A stretch of DNA of 32,386 bases from UMGS755 sp045590535 (GTDB lineage Bacteria; Bacillota; Clostridia; UBA1381; UBA9506), in NCBI GenBank assembly GCA_045590535.1, contig JAZNRE010000020.1, forward strand, positions 1-32,386. Direction: 5' to 3'. Below are positions 8,050 through 16,022 of this stretch, piece after piece; within the stretch, counting starts at the first letter, position 1, and every line of letters starts with the position of its first letter. Made by a program: the position numbers and the translations under genes. The notes beneath the pieces were generated by a model. That model did no database searches. It was given only the letters and a program-made list of their open reading frames with translations, and was not told where the DNA came from.

Positions 8050-9411
8050 TTATTGTGTCCGCCCGTTTATTAAAAAATCCGTAACCCGTTCCAATTGCAT
8101 GGCGCGGGAACCTTTAATCAAAACAACATCGCCTTCTTTTAAAAAGTCAGATAGATGGTTGTTTAAAGTCGTTATCTCATCAAAATGATAAGATTCTATG
8201 TCTTTTTCAGCAACCTTGGCGGTATGCCGCGTGTGCTTGCCAAAAGTAAACAGAGCTGAAACACCAAAAGCGACCGCCTGCTCACCAATGATGCGATGGG
8301 CATCTTCGCTGTAATCACCCAGCTCACGAATGTCACCAATGACGGCAATTTTTCGACCTGCATAGGCGGACAAAACCTTTAGAGCAGCTTCAACCGAAGC
8401 TGGTGCTGCGTTGTAACAGTCGTTAATAATGGTAATGCCGTTTGAATTTAAAATTTGCATGCGCTTATCGCTCGGCACATAGGTTTTGATGCCGGAAATG
8501 GCCTCTTTTAAAGAAATATTTAAACACAAGGCGGCGCCGCAGGCTAAAAGGGCATTGGTTACATTATGCTCACCGGGGAAGGCAAGGGTGGCAGGCACTT
8601 CCTCTTTGCCACAGACCACGGTGAAAGACACCTGTTCTTCGGTTATTTGTATATTTTTAGCATATATATCATTTTTGTCATCAATCCCCACGGTGATGAC
8701 CTTGCGGCCAATGTCTGTGCGGTGAGAGGATAAAATGGGATCGTCACCGTTAATGATAACCGTTCCATCCGGATGAATGTGCTGAAACAGTTCGGCTTTT
8801 GCTTTATAAATGTTTTCTTGTGTTCCCAGTTTTTCAATGTGAGAAAGACCAATGTTGGTTACAAGGCCAATGTGGGGTGCAGCCATGCGGGCTAAAGCAT
8901 CAATTTCACCAAAACCACTCATACCCATCTCTGTTATGGCAACCTGATGCTCTTTTGTTAAGCGAAATAAGGTTAATGGCAGACCAATTTCGTTGTTAAA
9001 ATTGCCGGCGGTTTTTAAAACATTGAGTTTTAACGAAAGGGCCGCCGCAGTCAACTCTTTCACCGTGGTTTTGCCCACACTGCCGGTGATGGCAATGACA
9101 GGCAGAAGAAACTGACGGCGATAAAAAGCGGCGAGTTTTCCTAATGCCTCTTTTGTGTCCTGCACAAAAATAATGGGTTTATGGGAAGTGATTTGGCTAT
9201 TAGCAGAAAGAGAGGCGGTGCAACCGCCCTCTAAAGCCGCCGGAATGAAGCTGTGTGCATCAAAACGCTCACCCACCAGGGGAACAAACAAAGAATCGGG
9301 CGTTAAGTGACGGGTGTCGGTGCAAACATCTTTAATTTCTGTTTCGGGGTCGCCACAGAGCAGAGTGCCCTCTACGGCAACGATAATATCTTTTATTTTC
9401 AAGGGTTCCAT
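8050..9411 (-). CDS. murF: UDP-MurNAc-tripeptide--D-alanyl-D-alanine ligase MurF
   Basis: Cytoplasmic ATP-dependent Mur ligase adding D-Ala-D-Ala to complete the UDP-MurNAc-pentapeptide. The 453-residue product has the N-terminal UDP-binding domain, the P-loop ITGSVGKTTVKEL, the EMGMSGFGEIDALA segment typical of MurF, and the C-terminal domain with NDCYNAAPASVEAAL and GDIRELGDYS. The ATG at 9409-9411 is preferred over an upstream in-frame TTG (9418-9420), because the AAGGGA site lies directly against the TTG but 9 nt from the ATG. It follows murE by 49 nt. Confidence 0.96.
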   Translation of the reverse strand: MEPLKIKDIIVAVEGTLLCGDPETEIKDVCTDTRHLTPDSLFVPLVGERFDAHSFIPAALEGGCTASLSANSQITSHKPIIFVQDTKEALGKLAAFYRRQFLLPVIAITGSVGKTTVKELTAAALSLKLNVLKTAGNFNNEIGLPLTLFRLTKEHQVAITEMGMSGFGEIDALARMAAPHIGLVTNIGLSHIEKLGTQENIYKAKAELFQHIHPDGTVIINGDDPILSSHRTDIGRKVITVGIDDKNDIYAKNIQITEEQVSFTVVCGKEEVPATLAFPGEHNVTNALLACGAALCLNISLKEAISGIKTYVPSDKRMQILNSNGITIINDCYNAAPASVEAALKVLSAYAGRKIAVIGDIRELGDYSEDAHRIIGEQAVAFGVSALFTFGKHTRHTAKVAEKDIESYHFDEITTLNNHLSDFLKEGDVVLIKGSRAMQLERVTDFLINGRTQ

Positions 9412-9460
9412 GTTTGTCAATCCCTTCTTGCCGGAGTAAATGATAACCCAATTTCAATTT

Positions 9461-10936
9461 TCATTCGTTATTTGAAAGGGAAGCGTTATCTTCGTTCGTC
9501 ATCTGTGCCAAAATGTCTCGAATGACTTCCCGTTCATCAAAATGCCGTTTTTCTTTGCCGATGATTTGATATGTTTCGTGACCTTTGCCGGCTAAAAGAA
9601 TGCAATCACCGGGCTCGGCACTTTCCATGGCAAAACGGATGGCTTCGCGTCGGTTTTCAATAACGGTGTAGCCGCAAGCGGTTTTTTTCATGCCCGCTTC
9701 AATTTGACAAATGATGCTCATAGGGTCTTCGGTGCGGGGATTATCGGAAGTGATAACGCAATAATCAGAAAGACGACCGGCTACCTCACCCATAATGGGG
9801 CGTTTCACAGGATCACGGTCACCACCGCAGCCGAAAACAGTTATCACGCGACCTTGGGCAAATTCCTGCACTGTGTCAATGATGTTTTCAAGACCGTCAG
9901 GGGTGTGTGCATAGTCGATGATGATGGTGTAATCGGTGTGGGTATATACGGTTTCGGCCCGTCCCGGAACACCTTTGGCCATTAACAGTGCGTCGATTGC
10001 TTTGTCTGCAGGCACATCCAGGGCCAAAGAGGCCACAAAAGCCGCCAAACCGTTATAAACTGAAAACTTTCCGGGGATGCCAAGACGAATGGAAAGGGTC
10101 TCTTTGCCAATGGGTAAATCAAAAATAACACCCCGGGAGGAAATACGCAACTCCTGAGCCTTATAATCGGCCATTTCATCAATGCTATAGGTAATGCAGG
10201 GACAGTTTATATCTTCAGCAATGCGGCGGCCATAGGCATCGTCTACATTCACAATGGCCATGTCGCAAACATCAAAGAGCATTCGTTTGGCTAAATAATA
10301 ATTTTCCATGGTTTCATGAAAATCCAAGTGGTCTTGGGTTAAATTGGTGAACACCGCTGCGGCAAATTGAATGCCAAAAACACGATGGAGGAATAAAGAA
10401 TGGGACGAAACCTCCATCACCACATGGGTCACGCCGGCTGCACACATTTGCGCAAACAACTCAAAAAGATCTAAAGATTCAGGCGTTGTTCTTTCAGCAG
10501 GCAATATGGTTTCTCCAATCATATTGGCGTTGGTGCCGATTAAACCCACTGTTTTGCCGGTATATTCCAAAATGCTTTTTATGAGCGTGGTTACGGTGGT
10601 TTTACCATTGGTTCCGGTTACAGCAACCACAGAAAGCATTCGCTCGGGATGACCATAAAAGTTGGCCGCCGCCATGGCTAGGGCCTTGCGTGTGTCAGGG
10701 GTTTTCAGGCAGCAAACCGCAGGAAGTTCCATAGAGTCTTGCACTAAAACAGCGACAGCGCCGTTTTTAATGGCACTTTCGGCATATTGGTGACCGTCGG
10801 TTTGGTATCCTTTTATGCAAACAAAGAGACTGCCGGGTGTAGCACGACGAGAATCATAGGCAATATTGGTGATTTCAACATCGCAATCCATTGTTCCGAC
10901 AACCGGAATGTTTTCTAAAACCTGACTCAGTTTCAT
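9461..10936 (-). CDS. murE: UDP-MurNAc-L-Ala-D-Glu--meso-diaminopimelate ligase MurE
   Basis: Mur ligase adding the third stem-peptide residue. The 491-residue product has the P-loop VAVTGTNGKTTVTTL, the NLTQDHLDFHETMENY segment around the carbamylated lysine region, and DNPRTEDP in the C-terminal domain. The DNPR form is known to select meso-diaminopimelate; lysine-adding MurE proteins carry a different motif. This predicts DAP-type peptidoglycan. The ATG at 10934-10936 lies 8 nt from AAAGGAGT. Earlier candidates (ATG 10942 and an upstream TTG) sit on or before that site and are rejected. An 80-nt gap separates it from the PBP gene. Confidence 0.96.
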   Translation of the reverse strand: MKLSQVLENIPVVGTMDCDVEITNIAYDSRRATPGSLFVCIKGYQTDGHQYAESAIKNGAVAVLVQDSMELPAVCCLKTPDTRKALAMAAANFYGHPERMLSVVAVTGTNGKTTVTTLIKSILEYTGKTVGLIGTNANMIGETILPAERTTPESLDLFELFAQMCAAGVTHVVMEVSSHSLFLHRVFGIQFAAAVFTNLTQDHLDFHETMENYYLAKRMLFDVCDMAIVNVDDAYGRRIAEDINCPCITYSIDEMADYKAQELRISSRGVIFDLPIGKETLSIRLGIPGKFSVYNGLAAFVASLALDVPADKAIDALLMAKGVPGRAETVYTHTDYTIIIDYAHTPDGLENIIDTVQEFAQGRVITVFGCGGDRDPVKRPIMGEVAGRLSDYCVITSDNPRTEDPMSIICQIEAGMKKTACGYTVIENRREAIRFAMESAEPGDCILLAGKGHETYQIIGKEKRHFDEREVIRDILAQMTNEDNASLSNNE

Positions 10937-11016
10937 GGTCATTACTCCTTTCAAATGCTTTTGCGAGCGAACAGCACAGGCTATTCTTATTACGACTTAT
11001 ACTAAAACTTTTGCTG

Positions 11017-13212
11017 TTAATCGACATCTAAATATCGGAATTCGACCTCTACAGCCGAACCTTCTTCGATTTCAGTGCCGGCCGCAGGAGATTGGCTGTT
11101 GGCAACAGTCAGGTTCGATGAATTGCCGGTGGCGCCGGCGCCCGTTACCGTCATGTTCAAACGGTGTTCGGCCAGCCGTGCCTGTGCTGCCGACATAGAT
11201 AGATTGGTTACATCAGGCACAATGACTTTTTTCGAGACGTTATCTTCGGTATATAAAATTACAACCGAGTTAAGTGCCAGCATAGAGCCGGTTTTTGGTG
11301 TTTGGTTTTTAACCGTGCTGCCGTTTCCGACAATGCGATAAGTGAGACCCTCGTTTTTCAGATTTTTAATGGCGTTTTCAGTAGAAAGGCCTTTCACATC
11401 GGGCACATGAACCTCTAAATGTTCTTTTTCTTCTTCAGTATATTGGGGTTCAACACCCATGTAGCGCAGGGTGTCTTCCAAAATTTTGCCTACAACAGGT
11501 GCGGCAATAGCACCACCGTAATACTGTCCGTTTGATGGTTCATCCAAAACCACCAAACAAGCAACTTTGGGGTCGTTTGCCGGTGCAAAGGCGATAAAAG
11601 AGGAAATATATTTTCCGTTGCCACGGGGAATTTTTTCTGATGTACCGGTTTTGCCGGCAACACGGTAGCCTTTAATGTAAGCATTTTGGCCGGTGCCGTC
11701 AGAAACAGTGTATTCAAGCATGGCGCACATCTGCTCTGATGTTTTTTGAGAAATAACCTGGCGTACAACGGTGGGTTCGGTCTTTTTAACAACATTACCC
11801 TCGCTATCTAACAGTTCTTTAACCAAAAAGGGTTTCATCAGTTTGCCGCCGTTGGCAACAGCGCCTACAGCAGTAATCATTTGTAGTGGTGTGACCACAG
11901 GACCCTGACCAAAGGAGGCGGTGGCCAGCTCAACTGTGTTATAGTTTTGGTCAGAGTAGAAAACACCTCTGGCTTCACCAGGTAAATCAAAGCCGGTGGC
12001 ATCCATAAATCCAAAGGCTTTATAATATTCTTTAAACTTTTCTTTGCCAACCAACAGTCCAACTTCAATGAAGGCAGGGTTGCATGAATTTTTAACAGCA
12101 TCGGCAAAGGTTTGTGCACCATGACCGTCGCGATGTGAACAACCAATAGTCCGGTTTTCCACTTTTTTAGAGCCAGAGCAGAAGAAAGGAGATTCGGGCG
12201 TGATTAACCCTTCTTCCAAAGCCATGCAGCCGGTGAAAATTTTAAAACAAGAGCCAGGTTCATAGGAGTCAACAACGGCCTTGTTGCGCCAAAGCTTTTG
12301 CAGAGCATTGTTTTCAGCCTTTGCACGCTCGTCTTTATCAGGAATTGCTTTTATGGCCTCAATCTGCTCGGACGAGAGGGTGAAGGGAGCGTTTAAATCA
12401 AAATCTGGTTTGGTTACCATGGCTAAAATTTCACCTGTTTGCACATCCGTCACAATGGCGGAAGCACCTGCCTGCACTTTTTCTTCATGGTATGCAGCTT
12501 CCAAATGCTTTTCTGCAAAATGCTGAATAACCTCGTCAATCGTCAAAACGACATTTGTACCGTTTTCAGGGTCAATGTGTTTTTCTTCTTTAAAAGGCAT
12601 ATCGGTTTCTAAAGCGTTTTTTAAAGCAATTACACGACCGGGAACGCCGGTGAGTTGATCGTCGTAAACCATTTCAATGCCGCCTAAACCTTGGTTATCA
12701 ACCCCAACAAAGCCTAAAATGTGTGAGGCAAAAGTACCATAGGGATAGTAGCGTTTGGCATCTTCATTTAGATAAATACCAGTAAGACCAAGCTCACGAA
12801 CAGCATTTGCCATGTCGTCTTCAACTCTGTACTTAATGGTTACATGGTTTGTTTTTTTCTCAAGTAAGGTGACGATGTCTGCTGCATCCATTTCAAGCAC
12901 CACAGAGAGTTTGGCAGCCATCTCGTTAATATCTTTTTTTGCATTATGAATTTCGCTGGGGTTTGCCGTTACGGTGTGTGCCGTAGAACTTTGGGCTAAT
13001 TTTTTGTAATTACGGTCATAAATAGCGCCTCGTTGTGAAGCAACCAGGCTATCTCTGGTTTGCTGCTCAATGGCGCTTTTTTGTAATTCTCCACCCCGAA
13101 AAACCTGTAAAAAAACAAGCCTTCCCCCCAGTACAAACAACAAAGCGGCAAAGGCTATAAAAACATATAAAATCCGTATGCGTATTTTTCGTTTTGGAAT
13201 CGTGTTATTCAT
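11017..13212 (-). CDS. ftsI: Class B penicillin-binding protein (FtsI/PBP2B/SpoVD type) with two PASTA domains
   Basis: Membrane-anchored D,D-transpeptidase that crosslinks septal peptidoglycan with FtsW. From the ATG at 13210-13212 it is 731 residues: a basic N-terminus (PKRKIRIR), one transmembrane helix (about 13-33), the PBP dimerisation domain, then the transpeptidase with SxxK as SCFK (Ser about 321, Lys about 324), SCN as the SxN motif, and KTGTSEK (Lys about 521). Two PASTA repeats follow, beginning HVPDVKGLS and IVPDVTNLS. Two PASTA units resemble PBP2B more than SpoVD of B. subtilis. The start is uncertain: the AAAAGGAG site (13240-13247) is too close to a TTG at 13239 and far from GTG 13221 or ATG 13212 unless an intervening hairpin brings them together. 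The family N-terminus favours the ATG. Confidence 0.93.
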   Translation of the reverse strand: MNNTIPKRKIRIRILYVFIAFAALLFVLGGRLVFLQVFRGGELQKSAIEQQTRDSLVASQRGAIYDRNYKKLAQSSTAHTVTANPSEIHNAKKDINEMAAKLSVVLEMDAADIVTLLEKKTNHVTIKYRVEDDMANAVRELGLTGIYLNEDAKRYYPYGTFASHILGFVGVDNQGLGGIEMVYDDQLTGVPGRVIALKNALETDMPFKEEKHIDPENGTNVVLTIDEVIQHFAEKHLEAAYHEEKVQAGASAIVTDVQTGEILAMVTKPDFDLNAPFTLSSEQIEAIKAIPDKDERAKAENNALQKLWRNKAVVDSYEPGSCFKIFTGCMALEEGLITPESPFFCSGSKKVENRTIGCSHRDGHGAQTFADAVKNSCNPAFIEVGLLVGKEKFKEYYKAFGFMDATGFDLPGEARGVFYSDQNYNTVELATASFGQGPVVTPLQMITAVGAVANGGKLMKPFLVKELLDSEGNVVKKTEPTVVRQVISQKTSEQMCAMLEYTVSDGTGQNAYIKGYRVAGKTGTSEKIPRGNGKYISSFIAFAPANDPKVACLVVLDEPSNGQYYGGAIAAPVVGKILEDTLRYMGVEPQYTEEEKEHLEVHVPDVKGLSTENAIKNLKNEGLTYRIVGNGSTVKNQTPKTGSMLALNSVVILYTEDNVSKKVIVPDVTNLSMSAAQARLAEHRLNMTVTGAGATGNSSNLTVANSQSPAAGTEIEEGSAVEVEFRYLDVD

Positions 13213-13224
13213 ATCTATCACAAG

Positions 13225-13276
13225 GCGGGTTGCCCGCAACTCCTTTTAAGCTATATTATATATATAGTGGGCAACC
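13225..13276 (-). promoter_or_regulatory. Leader of ftsI with alternative stem-loops around the ribosome binding site
   Basis: Two mutually exclusive pairings share the same bases. Stem A pairs 13269-13276 (GGTTGCCC read 5'-3' on the minus strand) with 13228-13235 (GGGCAACC), enclosing the AAAAGGAG site at 13240-13247. Stem B is a tight hairpin, GCGGG-CAA-CCCGC, at 13225-13237. A further AT stem, CTATAT/ATATAG, lies at 13251-13267 inside stem A. Stem B would leave the ribosome binding site free and shorten its distance to the start; stem A would enclose it. That this is a switch is inference from base pairing only. Confidence 0.45.
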
Positions 13277-13350
13277 GGTCTGATTATGTACCAAATTAGA
13301 GAACACAGGCTTAAAAAGTATTAGGAAGGATCATTGTGGGTGCAGCCTGC

Positions 13351-13836
13351 TCAGTCAAGGTAAGCCATCAGACCGGTGCAGAATTCAGCAATGCGACTGA
13401 TAGGGGAGAACTGGTGTTTTGCTGTTTTCTCCACATAGTCTACCTGCTCTAAATCAATGTAAATGGTTTGATATTTTTCAGCGCGTCTCATGCCCAATTC
13501 GTTTTGTGCAACGGCTTCGACATGCTTTAAATCAAGAGAACGGTCAATTTCAAACTGAAGCTTTTCATTAGAGGTTATCAAGGCGTTCAACTCGTTGCGT
13601 TTTTGCTCAACGGCGTTGCATTTCTCGGTGATAACAAGTCCCCGATAAAGAACAAGGAATGCGCAAAAAACAACAAGAGCAAATCTCAAAATACTGAAAG
13701 CGTTGGCGCGTTTTGCAGCAGCCCTCTGCTTTTTATTTGACACGCGAATGCGAACATTTGGATGCGCTTGCACTTGCGGTTCAGAATATGGCACAGCCAC
13801 ATGATGGTTATAAGCTAAATTGCTTCTTGTGTTCAC
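13351..13836 (-). CDS. ftsL: FtsL-like septum formation protein
   Basis: A 161-residue bitopic protein in the usual ftsL position between rsmH and the PBP gene. It has a 45-residue basic cytoplasmic N-terminus, one transmembrane helix (about 48-67), and an extracellular heptad-like coiled coil (about 70-105). The A.NELGM...EKYQTIYI segment is typical of FtsL/DivIC-type proteins. It is expected to form a complex with DivIC/FtsB and DivIB and to control FtsW-PBP activity. The start is GTG at 13834-13836, 8 nt from a perfect GGAGGT site. The 40-residue tail after the EKYQ motif is not conserved in any way I can recognise. Confidence 0.85.
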   Translation of the reverse strand: MNTRSNLAYNHHVAVPYSEPQVQAHPNVRIRVSNKKQRAAAKRANAFSILRFALVVFCAFLVLYRGLVITEKCNAVEQKRNELNALITSNEKLQFEIDRSLDLKHVEAVAQNELGMRRAEKYQTIYIDLEQVDYVEKTAKHQFSPISRIAEFCTGLMAYLD

Positions 13837-13865
13837 TTGCGATTACCTCCAATTCTAAATTTTGT

Positions 13866-14816
13866 TTATTTCTTTTCAAAAACCCGCAGTTTAGCACTTC
13901 GTGACCGTGGGTTTTGTTCAATCTCTGATTCGGTGGGCAAAATGGGCTTTCGGGTGATGACCTTGCCGGCACTTTGCTTGCCACAGATACAGGCCGGATA
14001 GCTGGGGGGACAAGTGCAACCCTTTTCCCGCTCCCGAAAAACATTTTTTACAATCCGGTCCTCTAAAGAATGAAAGGTGATAACGGCTAAACGCCCGCCA
14101 GGAGCCAACACATCAATAAAATCGTGCAGAGCAGGGGTCAAACCGCCTAGTTCGTTATTCACCTCAATGCGAATAGCCTGAAAGGTTCGTTTGGCAGGGT
14201 GGGGACCATCTCGCCGCGCATCCTTTGGCACCGCTTTTTTAATAATATCTACAAGCTGTCCTGTGGTTTCAATAGGCGCTGTTTCTCTTTCGTTAGCAAT
14301 GAAATTGGCAATTCGTTTTGCCCAGCGCTCTTCACCATAGGTAAAGATAATGTCTTCAAGCTGCTCTTCGGTGTATGTATTCACAACCTCTTTAGCGCTC
14401 AACGGGTCAGTGGGATTCATACGCATGTCAAGGGGTGCATCCTGCATGTAAGAAAAACCGCGGTCGGCTTCATCCAGCTGATAGGACGAAACACCCAAAT
14501 CCATCAAAGCACCGTTTAGAGCGTCAATTTTCAAAGCCTTTAAAGCCGATTTCACTTCTGCATAATTTCGATTAACTAAAGTAATTCGGTCCCCATAGGG
14601 AGCCAGCCGTTTACCAGAAGCTAAAATAGCATCGGGGTCGCGGTCGAAACCAATGAGGCGACCGGTTTTTAAATGCTTTGCAATTTCGCTGCTGTGACCG
14701 GCGCCGCCTAAAGTAGCATCGGCATAAATGCCACCGGATTGCAAATTTAAGGCTTCTATACAAGGTTGTAACATAACAGGAATATGATGAAAATCAATTG
14801 TCTGCGTCATAATCAT
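13866..14816 (-). CDS. rsmH: 16S rRNA (cytosine1402-N4)-methyltransferase RsmH (MraW)
   Basis: S-adenosylmethionine-dependent methyltransferase that modifies N4 of C1402 in the 16S rRNA decoding centre. The 316-residue protein begins HIPVMLQPCIEAL and has the SAM-binding ADATLGGAGHSSEI, then DLGVSSYQLDEADRGFSY, the RTFQAIRIEVNNEL motif and FHSLEDRIVKNVF, all typical of MraW. A Cys cluster (CTCPPSYPACICG) near the C-terminus is also common in the family. The ATG overlaps the mraZ stop as ATGA (14813-14816), so the two are probably coupled. Confidence 0.97.
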   Translation of the reverse strand: MIMTQTIDFHHIPVMLQPCIEALNLQSGGIYADATLGGAGHSSEIAKHLKTGRLIGFDRDPDAILASGKRLAPYGDRITLVNRNYAEVKSALKALKIDALNGALMDLGVSSYQLDEADRGFSYMQDAPLDMRMNPTDPLSAKEVVNTYTEEQLEDIIFTYGEERWAKRIANFIANERETAPIETTGQLVDIIKKAVPKDARRDGPHPAKRTFQAIRIEVNNELGGLTPALHDFIDVLAPGGRLAVITFHSLEDRIVKNVFREREKGCTCPPSYPACICGKQSAGKVITRKPILPTESEIEQNPRSRSAKLRVFEKK

Positions 14817-15244
14817 AACCCTAACTGCCCCAGCTTTTCAGAAAGCTCATCCGGGCTGAAGTTTTCAAATCCGTGAGTACTTTCCCAATCGGAAGTGTTC
14901 CAAATTTCTACACGATTTGAAACGCCCACAATGGTTACATCTTTAACAAGTTTTGCATAGGAACGCAGAGAAGCCGGTAAAATAATGCGGCCCTGTTTAT
15001 CCATTTCGCATTCGCAGGCGTGACCAAAGAAGAAGCGGGCAAAGTGACGAGCATCTTTATTGGTAATGGAAACGGCATCGATTTTTGCTTTTAAACGGTC
15101 AAATTCCTCTTGGGGAAAAACAAAAAGGCAATCATCAAGGCCTAAAGTGACAATAAAAACATCACCTAAATCATCACGAAAGCGAGAGGGCACAAACATT
15201 CTGCCCTTTGCATCCAGCGTGTGTTGATATTCGCCAATGAACAT
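14813..15244 (-). CDS. mraZ: Transcriptional regulator MraZ
   Basis: A 143-residue DNA-binding protein with two tandem SpoVT-AbrB-like swapped-hairpin domains. The repeats are visible as the paired motifs LDAKGRMFVPSRFRDDLG (about 10-27) and MDKQGRIILPASLRSYA (about 79-95). MraZ forms ring oligomers that bind short tandem repeats in its own promoter and controls the dcw operon, so this gene probably regulates the whole run down to ftsZ. The ATG at 15242-15244 follows a GAAAGGG site. It is the first gene of the cluster, and candidate MraZ boxes are seen upstream. Confidence 0.96.
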   Translation of the reverse strand: MFIGEYQHTLDAKGRMFVPSRFRDDLGDVFIVTLGLDDCLFVFPQEEFDRLKAKIDAVSITNKDARHFARFFFGHACECEMDKQGRIILPASLRSYAKLVKDVTIVGVSNRVEIWNTSDWESTHGFENFSPDELSEKLGQLGL

Positions 15245-15320
15245 GCCCTTTCACATCCTTTCCATAATAATAGGAAATAACCCATCGAGAGCAAATGACC
15301 GAGAATTTTTCTAAAAAACG

Positions 15321-15376
15321 CTCCATTTTGCTCCATTTTTCACCTTTTCTATTTTATTTTACTCTATTTTGGCTCA
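15321..15376 (-). promoter_or_regulatory. Candidate MraZ operator repeats (10-bp period)
   Basis: On the plus strand the decamers CTCCATTTTG, CTCCATTTTT and CACCTTTTCT begin at exactly 15321, 15331 and 15341, and related units (ACTCTATTTT, GGCTCATTTT) begin at 15361 and 15371. Read on the minus strand these are TGGAG-N5 repeats, comparable to the TGGG-N tandem boxes with 10-bp spacing known for E. coli MraZ. They straddle and follow the -10 box, which fits autorepression. Confidence 0.65.
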
Positions 15377-15384
15377 TTTTGCAA
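15356..15384 (-). promoter_or_regulatory. Promoter of the dcw operon (Pmra)
   Basis: Read on the minus strand: TTGCAA (-35, 15379-15384), a 17-bp spacer, and TAAAAT (-10, 15356-15361, 5 of 6 consensus). The start would fall near 15349, about 105 nt before the mraZ ATG and within the MraZ-like repeats. Confidence 0.6.
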
Positions 15385-15390
15385 GGGTTT

Positions 15391-15418
15391 TTGCAAAAAA
15401 AATTTAATTTTTTTGCAA
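15391..15418. repeat. AT-rich inverted repeat upstream of the dcw promoter
   Basis: A 28-bp near-perfect palindrome of TTGCA, A-tracts and T-tracts, with TTGCAA ends, immediately upstream of the mraZ -35 box. It may act as an UP-element or a curved-DNA segment. The 400-nt mraZ-gntR gap also holds a 12-bp palindrome ACAATATATTGT (15433-15444) and a weak stem GGGAATTT/AAATTCCC (15485-15518). I see no gene between 15245 and 15644. Confidence 0.4.
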
Positions 15419-15568
15419 CCGTACTGTAACATACAATATATTGTGTTTGCTTATAAACTGGCACAAGATTTTCTGTTTTTTTCTGGGAATTTCGTTGCAT
15501 AAAAGAGAGAAAATTCCCTTTAAGAACATGCCTAAATTATGTTTTTTTGGGAAAAAATGAAAAAAGGC

Positions 15569-15596
15569 TTGACATATCCATCAAAATCGTGATAAT
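15569..15596 (+). promoter_or_regulatory. Promoter of the gntR-ABC operon
   Basis: A perfect TTGACA (15569-15574), a 16-bp spacer, then GATAAT (15591-15596, 5 of 6 consensus). The predicted start near 15603 falls at the edge of an inverted-repeat operator. Confidence 0.7.
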
Positions 15597-15601
15597 CTTT
15601 A

Positions 15602-15626
15602 AGTGTATTAACACACATAGTACACT
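15602..15626. promoter_or_regulatory. Probable GntR/YtrA operator
   Basis: Inverted repeat AGTGTATTA-N7-TAGTACACT with 8 of 9 arm positions matching, overlapping the predicted transcription start. Related inverted repeats control YtrA-type GntR regulators, so the adjacent regulator probably represses its own operon here. Confidence 0.65.
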
Positions 15627-15644
15627 AAAGAGGGTGGTGATGAC

Positions 15645-16022
15645 ATGATTCAAATTGATTACCGAAGTCAAAAAGCAATTTATGAGCAGGTTCGGGACGA
15701 ACTGAAAAAGTTGATTATGATGGGTATTTTAAAGGAAGACGAAAAAATCCCCTCGGTTCGGGAAATTGCCGGCACATTGGCCATCAATCCCAACACCATT
15801 CAACGAGCCTTTCGTGAACTGGAAAATGAGGGGTTTATTTATTCGGTTAAAGGTCGGGGCAATTTTGTTTCGCCACGAAAAGAGGCAGAACACGCAGAGC
15901 GAATTGAAAGCCTTTTAAAAGAATTTGCTTCTTGTGCCACAGAGCTTTTATACTTGGGTATATCGAAAGACGATTTGATTCAGACCATTGAAAAAGGAGG
16001 CAAAAACCATGATTCGAATTGA
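15645..16022 (+). CDS. GntR-family (YtrA-type) transcriptional repressor
   Basis: A 125-residue regulator with an N-terminal winged helix-turn-helix: KIPSVREIAGTLAINPNTIQRAFRELENEGFIYSVKGRGNFV spans about 34-75 and contains the GntR signature. Only a short helical C-terminal tail (about 80-125) follows, which is the hallmark of the YtrA subfamily that pairs with ABC transporter genes. It probably represses the operon until a signal, often cell-wall stress or an antibiotic, relieves it; the signal here is unknown. An AGGGTGG-type site precedes the ATG. The end overlaps the ATPase gene by 14 nt. Confidence 0.92.
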   Translation: MIQIDYRSQKAIYEQVRDELKKLIMMGILKEDEKIPSVREIAGTLAINPNTIQRAFRELENEGFIYSVKGRGNFVSPRKEAEHAERIESLLKEFASCATELLYLGISKDDLIQTIEKGGKNHDSN

